Part shown: positions 56,930-63,210 of the stretch, one piece after another
Numbering within the stretch: position 1 is the stretch's first letter
Layout of the letters: each line of letters starts with the position of its first letter
Source of the DNA: Streptomyces hygroscopicus
Lineage (GTDB): Bacteria > Actinomycetota > Actinomycetes > Streptomycetales > Streptomycetaceae
Direction: 5' to 3'
Length of the DNA: 64,000 nt
NCBI GenBank assembly: GCA_002021875.1
Contig: CP018627.1
Span: 3,658,001 to 3,722,000 of the forward strand
Program-made: the position numbers and the translations under genes
Notes under the pieces: model-generated
Seen by the model: only the letters and a program-made list of their open reading frames with translations
What the model was told of the DNA's origin: nothing
Databases searched by the model: none

Positions 56930-58264
56930 ATGATCACGCAACCGGCCCGAGGAACAGAGGAAGCACCGGAACCGGCGCAACTGATGGTGCGGCGCGCACG
57001 GCTGGCCGACCAACCGGACCTGGTGGACATCCTGGTGCGCGACGGGCGGTTCGCCCGGATCGGTGCGTCGTCCGGGCGCGGCACGCCGGCCACCGTCGCC
57101 CGGGTCATCGACGCCGACGGGCGGCTGGTGGTGCCGCCGTTCGTCGATGCCCACATGCATCTGGACTCCGCGCTCACCCTGGATCCGGCCGACCCCAACC
57201 GCTCGGGCACGCTCCGGGAGGGAATCGCTGTCTGGGCGCGGAGTAAGACCCGGCTGACGGGCCGACAGATCTACGGCAACGCGCGCGAGGTGCTGCGCTG
57301 GATGGTGGCCGCCGGCACTCTGCACGTGCGCTGCCACGTGGACGTGAGTCCGGGCGCCCCGGACGCGCTGAGCGCTCTGATCGACCTGCGGGAGGAGGCC
57401 CGCAGCGTCTGCGATGTGCAACTGGTGGCCTTTCCGCAGGACGGGCTGCTGCGCGAGCCCGGCCAGCGCGAGGCGCTGCGCGCGGCCATGTCCAAGGGCT
57501 GCGACGTGGTCGGCGGCATCCCGCACTACGAGCGCACGCCCCGGGACGCGGAGCGGCACGTCAAGGAACTCTTCGACGTGGCACAGGAGTTCGACGCCGA
57601 CATGGATCCGCACTGCGACGAGAGCGACGATCCGGGCTCCCGGCTGGCCGAGGTGGTGGCCCGTGAGACACTCGCCCGCGGCTGGCAGGGCCGGGTCGCG
57701 CTCGGGCACTGCACCGCCATGGCCGCCTACGACCCGGGCACCCTGGCGGCGGCGACCGGGCTGCTCGCCCGCGCCGGGATCGCGGTGGTGGCCAATCCGA
57801 TGGTCAACGCGGTGCTCCAGGGCCGCGGTGACGCGCCGCCGGTGCGCCGCGGCATGGCGCCCGTGGCGCAGCTGCTGGAGGCCGGTGTCACGGTGGCCTT
57901 CGGACAGGACTCCGTCCTCGACGCCTGGCTGCCGCTGGGCACCGGGGATATGCTCGCCGTCGCCCAGCTGGGCGCGCTCTTCGGCCATCTCACCGGACAC
58001 ACGCAACTGGCCGGGGTGCTCGACCTGGTGACCGTCTCGGGCGCGCGGGTGCTGCGGCTCGGCGAACGCTACGGGATCGCCGAAGGCCGCCCCGCCGACT
58101 TCGTACTGCTGGACGCCTCCGATCCGGTGCAGGCGCTGCGGCTGCTGCCCGCCCGGCTGCACGTGGTGCGGCACGGACGCGAGGTCGCCCGCACCGTCAG
58201 CCCGCGCGGCGAGCTGGTGGGGGACTTCGCGCCGGGCACGGTCGACCTCGGCCGTCACGGGTAG
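56930..58264 (+). CDS. Cytosine deaminase-like amidohydrolase (CodA family)
   Basis: 444 residues. Metal and catalytic sites are complete: H75/H77 (VDAHMHLD), FPQDGLL, H228/E231 (HCDESDDPGSR), H260 (GHCTAM) and D327 in GQDSVLDAWLPLGT. The last segment aligns without gaps to GHDDVFDPWYPLGT of E. coli CodA: D313 is kept, while H312 becomes Q326 and D314 becomes S328. D314 sits near C5 of the ring, and its replacement is known to favour 5-substituted cytosines. The likely substrate is thus a 5-substituted cytosine such as 5-hydroxymethylcytosine. A possible -10 (TAATCT) lies only 4 nt before the ATG, with no Shine-Dalgarno, so the mRNA may be leaderless. Overlaps the TenA-like gene end to end by 10 bp. 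Confidence 0.88.
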   Translation: MITQPARGTEEAPEPAQLMVRRARLADQPDLVDILVRDGRFARIGASSGRGTPATVARVIDADGRLVVPPFVDAHMHLDSALTLDPADPNRSGTLREGIAVWARSKTRLTGRQIYGNAREVLRWMVAAGTLHVRCHVDVSPGAPDALSALIDLREEARSVCDVQLVAFPQDGLLREPGQREALRAAMSKGCDVVGGIPHYERTPRDAERHVKELFDVAQEFDADMDPHCDESDDPGSRLAEVVARETLARGWQGRVALGHCTAMAAYDPGTLAAATGLLARAGIAVVANPMVNAVLQGRGDAPPVRRGMAPVAQLLEAGVTVAFGQDSVLDAWLPLGTGDMLAVAQLGALFGHLTGHTQLAGVLDLVTVSGARVLRLGERYGIAEGRPADFVLLDASDPVQALRLLPARLHVVRHGREVARTVSPRGELVGDFAPGTVDLGRHG

Positions 58265-58980
58265 TCCTCCGCGGCGACCGCACGGGCGGCCTGGGCCACC
58301 GCGCCGCCCGGCCAGGCTCCGTCGAGTTCCCAAGCCGCGTCGAAAACGCGCACCTGGTGCTCCAGACTGCGGCGGTAGAGCCGCTGCAGCATGGCCCGTT
58401 CGGCGGCTCCCCCCTCGGCGGCGGCCCGCTCCACCACGTGGGCGTGCGCCGCGCAAATCTCGGTGCGGGTGCGCCGGGTGTACATGTCCGCCCAGCGGCG
58501 GTAGGCGGGCGGGCCGGGGATCTCCACGCCCGCGAAGCGCTCCCCGATCACCTCGGTGAAGAGCGAACACGGGTAGACACTGGCGGCGATCTGGGCGAAG
58601 GTGCCCTCGTATCCCACGCGCACCAGGTGGTTGAGGTAGCCCTCGCGGGCCGGGGAGCAGGTCCACCGGTCAAAGGCGGGTTCGGCGCGGAAGCCGATCT
58701 CCTCGACCAGGGAGCGTTTCTCGCCGAGTTCACCGACGGTCGACAGGTCGTCCAGGACGTGGGCGGCGGCCGTGGCCCACGCGTGCCCGACCGGGGCCTT
58801 GGCGATGCCCAGGGCGAGGGTGCGGTTGAACTCGGCGACATGCGGACCGTCGTCGAGCTGGAAGAAGACGAAGCGTTCCGGGCTGAGCGTGCCCGCCGCC
58901 ATCGCCTCGATCCAGGGATGGTGGCGGTAGGCCTCCCAGACGTCGGCGCAGTGCCGACGGCACTCCTGGAGGAAACTCAT
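58255..58980 (-). CDS. TenA/thiaminase II-like protein
   Basis: 241 residues from ATG 58980 (ATGA overlap). Family features: HPWIEAMAAGTLSPERF, catalytic Cys138 (SVYPCSLFTEVIGE) and Glu207 (LEHQVRVFDAAW), with D44 of the pyrimidine site kept. The residues around it (LDDGPH in place of QDxYY) are changed, so H47 stands where TenA has an aromatic Tyr. TenA splits the methylene C-N or C-S bond of pyrimidine-CH2-X compounds. With hydroxymethyl-pyrimidine genes beside it, it may hydrolyse or form such a bond in the product, or detoxify an antivitamin. Confidence 0.85.
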   Translation of the reverse strand: MSFLQECRRHCADVWEAYRHHPWIEAMAAGTLSPERFVFFQLDDGPHVAEFNRTLALGIAKAPVGHAWATAAAHVLDDLSTVGELGEKRSLVEEIGFRAEPAFDRWTCSPAREGYLNHLVRVGYEGTFAQIAASVYPCSLFTEVIGERFAGVEIPGPPAYRRWADMYTRRTRTEICAAHAHVVERAAAEGGAAERAMLQRLYRRSLEHQVRVFDAAWELDGAWPGGAVAQAARAVAAEDYP

Positions 58981-60098
58981 GTCGGCTCCTTCCATCGTCC
59001 GAACCGGAACCCCGCGAGCAATGCCTGCTGCTCCGCGGCGGGTGCGGCCCGCCCGTCCTGTTCGGCGTTGAGCAGACCGACGAGCAGGTCGGCCGAGCCG
59101 GGGCCGGCGATGTAGCCCTCGCCGCCGTGTCCGAAGCAGCCGTAGAGGCCGGGTGCCAGGCGGTCGACGACGGGGGCGCGGTCGGGCAGGAACGGCCGCA
59201 GGCCGCCGCGCTGGGCGGTGATCCGCAGCCGCTCCACGCCGGGGACCAGCTCGTCGGCGCGGCGCAGGATCCGCTCCGCGAGGTCGTCCGGCTCTGCCTC
59301 GTCGTGCGGGTACCAGGAGCCGCCGAGAACGAGGCCGCCGTCCGGCGTTTGATGGGCCAGCAGTGCCACTGACCGCGGCACGCCGATCACCGACTCGGCC
59401 AGGACGTGGTCGAGGGTGAACGGCGCGGGTTCGGTGACCAGTACCCGCCCACTCACGGAGGTGAGCGGAACGCGCAGCCCGAGGGGGGCGAGCAGGGCCC
59501 GCGCGCCGGCCCCGGCGGCGATCACGACGCGGGGTGCCGTGAACCGCTCCCCGTCGGCGCGCACGAACGCCCACCCGGACGCACCGGCCTCCTCCAGCCG
59601 GAGGGGTCCCAGACCGAGGCGCAGCGCCGTCCCGGCACCGGCAGCCTCGGCCAGCAGCGCGCCGACGGCCGCCGCCGGCTCGATGCGGCGGCCCTCAAAG
59701 AGCAGCAGGCCCGCCGTGACCAGCGGACCGAGAGCGGGTTCCAGCGTGCGCAGCTCCTCCCCGGTGAGCACCTCGGCATCCTGGAAGGTCCGCGCTCTAC
59801 TGGTGTCGACCGCGCCGGGCGCGGAGAGGACCAGCGTGCCGGGGGGCTCGGCGTCCCAGGGCATCCCGGTGCGTTCCGCAAGTTCCGCGTAGAGGGCCAG
59901 ACTTCGCTGCCACAACGGCCGCAGTTCCGGCGAGGGCGGCACGAGCTGGCCCTGCGCGCCGAGCGAGGCCCCGGATCCGGCCGTTCCGGAGTCGAGCAGG
60001 GTGACGGCGGCCCCCTGGCGTGCGAGCAGCCAGGCCGTGGAGAGGCCGACCACTCCCGCGCCGAGGACCGCGACATCGCAGCCCAGTGGAGTCACCAC
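58977..60098 (-). CDS. FAD-dependent amine oxidase (DAO family, ThiO/glycine-oxidase-like)
   Basis: 373 residues from GTG 60098 (overlaps the ThiD-like stop by 7 nt). Dinucleotide-binding VAVLGAGVVGLSTAWLLA (about 9-26), a substrate domain with SVSGRVLVTEPAP, and the C-terminal GLYGCFGHGGEGYIAGPGSAD loop of the DAO/ThiO group. ThiO oxidises glycine to the iminoacetate used for the thiazole of thiamine; here no ThiG/ThiS genes are seen, so the substrate is more likely an amine of the cluster's own intermediate. It lies between ThiD-like and TenA-like genes. Confidence 0.85.
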   Translation of the reverse strand: MVTPLGCDVAVLGAGVVGLSTAWLLARQGAAVTLLDSGTAGSGASLGAQGQLVPPSPELRPLWQRSLALYAELAERTGMPWDAEPPGTLVLSAPGAVDTSRARTFQDAEVLTGEELRTLEPALGPLVTAGLLLFEGRRIEPAAAVGALLAEAAGAGTALRLGLGPLRLEEAGASGWAFVRADGERFTAPRVVIAAGAGARALLAPLGLRVPLTSVSGRVLVTEPAPFTLDHVLAESVIGVPRSVALLAHQTPDGGLVLGGSWYPHDEAEPDDLAERILRRADELVPGVERLRITAQRGGLRPFLPDRAPVVDRLAPGLYGCFGHGGEGYIAGPGSADLLVGLLNAEQDGRAAPAAEQQALLAGFRFGRWKEPT

Positions 60099-60901
60099 GG
60101 CAGGCTTCCGGCGGTCAGCTCGACCGGATGGCGGCCGTTCCCGATGTCCGCCGCGCCGTGCTCGATGGCGAGCGAGACGGTCGCGTGCGCGGTGCGCGCG
60201 GCGCGGGTCAGCGGCATGCCCCGGGCGAGGAAGGCGGTGAGCAGCGCGGAGTGCGCGCAGCCGGCGCCGTGGTCACATCCGGAGGCGCGCCGGGGTCCGG
60301 TGATCTCGTGATGCCGTTCACCGTCGAAGAGCCAGTCGCCGGCGCCGCCGGGGAAGGCGTCGGTGATGAGGGCGGCGCGAGCGCCGAGTTCGACGATCGC
60401 CTCGGCCAGTTTCGCCGGGTCCTTCTCCTCCTCCAGCCGGGTCAGCCGCCGTGCCTCCGTCATGTTCGGGGTCGCCACCCAGGTCAGCGGCAGCAGTCCC
60501 TCGCGTACCGCGGTCACCGCTTCCTCGTCGCCGCCCAGTGCGGAGCCGGCTGCGCTCACCATCACCGGATCGAGGACCACCGGCACCTCGTCCAGCCAGA
60601 CCAGCCGGTCCACCAGCAGCCAGATCAGTTCAGCGCTCCAGGTGGTGCCGATCTTGACTCCATCCGTGCCGATGTCGTCGAGCACCGCCTTCAGCTGGTG
60701 GCCGACCATGCCGGTGCCGATCGACGTCGTGGCGGTCACGCCCAGGGTGTTCTGCGCCGTCACACCGACGATCACGCTGGCGCCGTAGACGCCGGCCCGG
60801 GCGAACGCCTTCAGATCGCCCTGGATGCCCGCCCCGCCGCCGGAGTCGGAGGAGCCGATGGTGAGGCAGCGAGCGCGCGGCCCGGCGGGGTTCCCGCTCA
60901 C
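60092..60901 (-). CDS. ThiD-like hydroxymethylpyrimidine kinase
   Basis: 269 residues from GTG 60901 (GTGA overlap). Ribokinase-type fold with TIGSSDSGGGAGIQGDLKAF, VIVGVTAQNTLGV, KIGTTWSAELI and the anion-hole Cys215 in CDHGAGCAHSALLTAFLA (ThiD has THGTGC). ThiD phosphorylates 4-amino-5-hydroxymethyl-2-methylpyrimidine twice. The altered C-terminal loop and first helix (GDLK, normally ADLK) suggest a related substrate such as 5-hydroxymethylcytosine. BcmD of the bacimethrin cluster is a ThiD homologue with this job. Confidence 0.88.
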   Translation of the reverse strand: MSGNPAGPRARCLTIGSSDSGGGAGIQGDLKAFARAGVYGASVIVGVTAQNTLGVTATTSIGTGMVGHQLKAVLDDIGTDGVKIGTTWSAELIWLLVDRLVWLDEVPVVLDPVMVSAAGSALGGDEEAVTAVREGLLPLTWVATPNMTEARRLTRLEEEKDPAKLAEAIVELGARAALITDAFPGGAGDWLFDGERHHEITGPRRASGCDHGAGCAHSALLTAFLARGMPLTRAARTAHATVSLAIEHGAADIGNGRHPVELTAGSLPW

Positions 60902-61380
60902 GCCGGTACCCCCGTCCACGCCGCGTCCTCCACCGCATCGCACACGGCCTTGGTGTCACCGGTGTGCTCCAGAAGCCGTACGGGGGCGATCCCGGGCAGT
61001 CCCCCGACCAGCGCGGCGCACTCGGTGCCCGGTTCCACCAGGACGACCGTCGGGCGGCCGAGTGCGGAGGCCCAGCCGAGCTCCACGTGGGTGCCCGGGG
61101 AGGCGGGCTGGCCGGGCAGGGCCACGAACACCGAGCAGCCCAGCATCCACTCCCAGTCGCGCCGGGTGCACTCCTGGTCGCTGACCAGTGCGTCGCCCCA
61201 AGCCTCGGTCCGGTGAGCGCTGAAGACCCGCCATCCTCGTTCCTCGAACGCGTCGATCAGGGTGGTGTAGCCGGCCCGGTCGGCCTCCGGGACTCTTCCG
61301 GTGACCGGGTCGAGCAGGCCCTTGAAGGGTCCGCCGAGGAAGACGGTGAGGCGTGCGGGTCCCGGTTCAGACTGCGGCAT
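60898..61380 (-). CDS. MilB/BcmB-like nucleotide N-glycosidase (deoxyribosyltransferase fold)
   Basis: 160 residues from ATG 61380, overlapping the upstream gene by 14 nt. Fold motifs of the nucleoside 2-deoxyribosyltransferase/MilB group: FLGGPFKGL, FSAHRTEAWGDAL, TRRDWEWMLGCSVFVALPG, and nucleophile Glu100 in SPGTHVELGWA. MilB (mildiomycin) and BcmB (bacimethrin) split hydroxymethyl-CMP to 5-hydroxymethylcytosine plus ribose-5-phosphate. The gene immediately before encodes the matching hydroxymethylase. Confidence 0.85.
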   Translation of the reverse strand: MPQSEPGPARLTVFLGGPFKGLLDPVTGRVPEADRAGYTTLIDAFEERGWRVFSAHRTEAWGDALVSDQECTRRDWEWMLGCSVFVALPGQPASPGTHVELGWASALGRPTVVLVEPGTECAALVGGLPGIAPVRLLEHTGDTKAVCDAVEDAAWTGVPA

Positions 61381-62383
61381 CGGTGGCCTCCAGGGAGGAC
61401 GGGGCCGCACCCAGCGTGGGGAAGCGGCGGTACATCAGGTGGCGGTAGAGCGGAGGCAGCAGGTCGGCCAGGTCGCCGGCGGGCTCTGCGGCGAGTGCCC
61501 GCCGGTGGAGTTCGAAGAGGGTGACGACCTGCGCCCAGTAGAGGGGCATGCCGAGGGCGTCGATCCGGTCGGCATCCAGACGCAGCGCGCCCGTGCGCAG
61601 CGCCTCCTCCAGTTCCAGCACCCGGGCGACATGGGGCCGGTTGTCCCCTTCGGGGAGCGCGGGCATGCGGTGGGGCGGCAGGTCACCGCGCGTGCCATCC
61701 GCCACCAGGCGGGCAGCCGCTTGCACATCGGGCCGGTACAGGTGCAGTGATCCGGCGACGTGTGTGTACGTGCCCACTGGCACGCGGAGCTGCCGTGCCA
61801 TCGCCTCCTGGAGGAAGGTGAACGAGAAGACGTCGCTGACCATGCCCCGGTAGGCGTCGTTGGCGCGCATGTAGGCGACTGCGTGCAGCCTGCCCTCGCG
61901 CAGCAGGAACTGCAGGGCGAGCGTACAGGCGACATCCGGGTTGGCCGGGACCAGGAGCTCGCGCGGTTCGAAGATCTGGATGATCGCGCGCTTGGTGTCG
62001 GGGTCCTTCCGGATCGTCTCCGTGACGGCGGCCCACTGGTCAAGCGCGCCGGGGCCGTGGCGGAAGATCCGCGGCCCGTAGGCGGTGCCGGTCAGGTGCC
62101 TGCCGTCGACGGAGTACCGGGTCAGACTTGGCGCGTAGTGGGCCGGGAAGGCGAGGTCGTCGCGCCCGGAGAGGTACCAGAGGGCCTCGGCGAAGTTGAA
62201 CACCAGATTGGTGCGCCGGACCGGGTGCGTGACCAGGCGGCGCAGCGGGTCGTCCAGGGTGAAGCCGGAACCGATGATCTCCTGGCTGTCGTGGCCGCGA
62301 GGGGCGTTACGGAACTGCGGCTCGTCCAGCAGCTCGGCCAGATGGTGCAGGTAGGCGTCCTGGAGCCCCTGGAAGCGGTTCAC
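61367..62383 (-). CDS. Thymidylate synthase-fold CMP/dCMP hydroxymethylase (MilA/BcmA-like)
   Basis: 338 residues from GTG 62383 (GTGA overlap). Catalytic Cys153 (PDVACTLALQF), phosphate Arg (KRAII, 131-135), W69 and H214-Y216 (GSLHLY) match thymidylate synthase. Residues 171-198 (YMRANDAYRGMVSDVFSF...) align without gaps to the E. coli enzyme, and D184 falls where N177, which selects uracil, sits. Asp at this place is the hallmark of dCMP/CMP hydroxymethylases and engineered TS variants. So it should add a hydroxymethyl group from methylene-THF to C5 of a cytidine nucleotide, as MilA and BcmA do. Confidence 0.88.
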   Translation of the reverse strand: MNRFQGLQDAYLHHLAELLDEPQFRNAPRGHDSQEIIGSGFTLDDPLRRLVTHPVRRTNLVFNFAEALWYLSGRDDLAFPAHYAPSLTRYSVDGRHLTGTAYGPRIFRHGPGALDQWAAVTETIRKDPDTKRAIIQIFEPRELLVPANPDVACTLALQFLLREGRLHAVAYMRANDAYRGMVSDVFSFTFLQEAMARQLRVPVGTYTHVAGSLHLYRPDVQAAARLVADGTRGDLPPHRMPALPEGDNRPHVARVLELEEALRTGALRLDADRIDALGMPLYWAQVVTLFELHRRALAAEPAGDLADLLPPLYRHLMYRRFPTLGAAPSSLEATDAAV

Positions 62384-63210
62384 AGCAGGTCCTCGGGAAA
62401 GGAGGAGAACATGTCGCGGTGGTTGCCGGTCGCGACGCGCGCGCAGCCGCACTCCTCGGCGGGGGCGTCGCCGAGGGTGGCCAGTCCTGCCTCGATGATG
62501 CGCTCGAAGTGCTCGCGTCCGTCGGCGATCGCCTGCCGGGAGCGGGCGCGGAACACGTCGGGGTCCTGCTCCGCCTCGTTCTTCATGTCGTGGTAGGAGT
62601 CGATCGCCACCGCGATGGCGGCGTAATGCCGCCGGCGCAGCCGCGCCAGGGTGAACTCGGGGTCCAGGGTCTGCCCGACCAGCCGGACGCCCAGCTTTTC
62701 CATCAGGCTCAGCTCGGCGTCCGTCTCGATGCGGGCAAAGCCGTAGAAGTTGAAGTACACCCCGCTCTCGTGCACGGCCGTCCCGGTCTCGCGCGCCCCG
62801 CGGAGCAGCAGCGAGCGCAGCAGGGGGCAGAACGCCGGGACGACGTGCGCGTTGCTGAAACGGTTATCGCGCGGCGGCAGGCTGATGCCGGGACCCGAGA
62901 AGCTGATCAGGTCGTGCGGGACGACGAGGTCGCCGCCGCGCACCGCCTTGTCGACGCCGCCGACGACGAAGGTACCGATCTGGTGGTCCACGTCCAACTC
63001 GTCGAAGGCACTCTGGTTGGCCTGGTAGGGAATCTCCCAGCTCGGTGTGCGCCGGCCGGGGAAGCGGCCGTAGAGGAAGTGGGTCTCCACCCCGTGCAGG
63101 GCACCGCTGAAGATGCGGTCCACCGGGCCGTAAGGAGTGACCACCCGGTTGTGGCGGAACTCCTTCTCCCGGATGAGGTTCTCGGCGCGCAGGACGACTC
63201 CGAGCTTCAT
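62380..63210 (-). CDS. Nucleoside phosphorylase (MTAP/PNP family)
   Basis: 276 residues from ATG 63210 (ATGA overlap). MTAP-like features: FPGRRTPSWEIPYQANQSAF, RGGDLVVPHDLIS, VVPAFCPLLRSLLLRGARETG, and the base-binding Asp in VAIDSYHD. The residue after the Glu/Thr patch that packs on ribose in MTAP (Met in NMTTVPE) appears as Gln (VGQTLDPE). It cuts a nucleoside with phosphate to base plus sugar-1-phosphate. It could recycle MTA, or release or reform a pyrimidine nucleoside in this pathway; the latter would be unusual for the family. Confidence 0.82.
   Translation of the reverse strand: MKLGVVLRAENLIREKEFRHNRVVTPYGPVDRIFSGALHGVETHFLYGRFPGRRTPSWEIPYQANQSAFDELDVDHQIGTFVVGGVDKAVRGGDLVVPHDLISFSGPGISLPPRDNRFSNAHVVPAFCPLLRSLLLRGARETGTAVHESGVYFNFYGFARIETDAELSLMEKLGVRLVGQTLDPEFTLARLRRRHYAAIAVAIDSYHDMKNEAEQDPDVFRARSRQAIADGREHFERIIEAGLATLGDAPAEECGCARVATGNHRDMFSSFPEDLL

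Noticed and set aside
56681..58666. Minus-strand frame of 661 codons across the deaminase
   Set aside because: It spans parts of three real genes and has no recognisable domain; the plus-strand deaminase has complete metal-site motifs.
58977..60098. Primary thiamine thiazole biosynthesis (ThiO) as the role of the flavin oxidase
   Set aside because: No thiS, thiG, thiE or thiF gene and no sign of a TPP riboswitch is visible nearby; the neighbours are pyrimidine-type genes.
61367..62383. Housekeeping thymidylate synthase
   Set aside because: The Asn that selects dUMP is Asp, and the gene is locked in an operon with a glycosidase that would act on hydroxymethyl-CMP.
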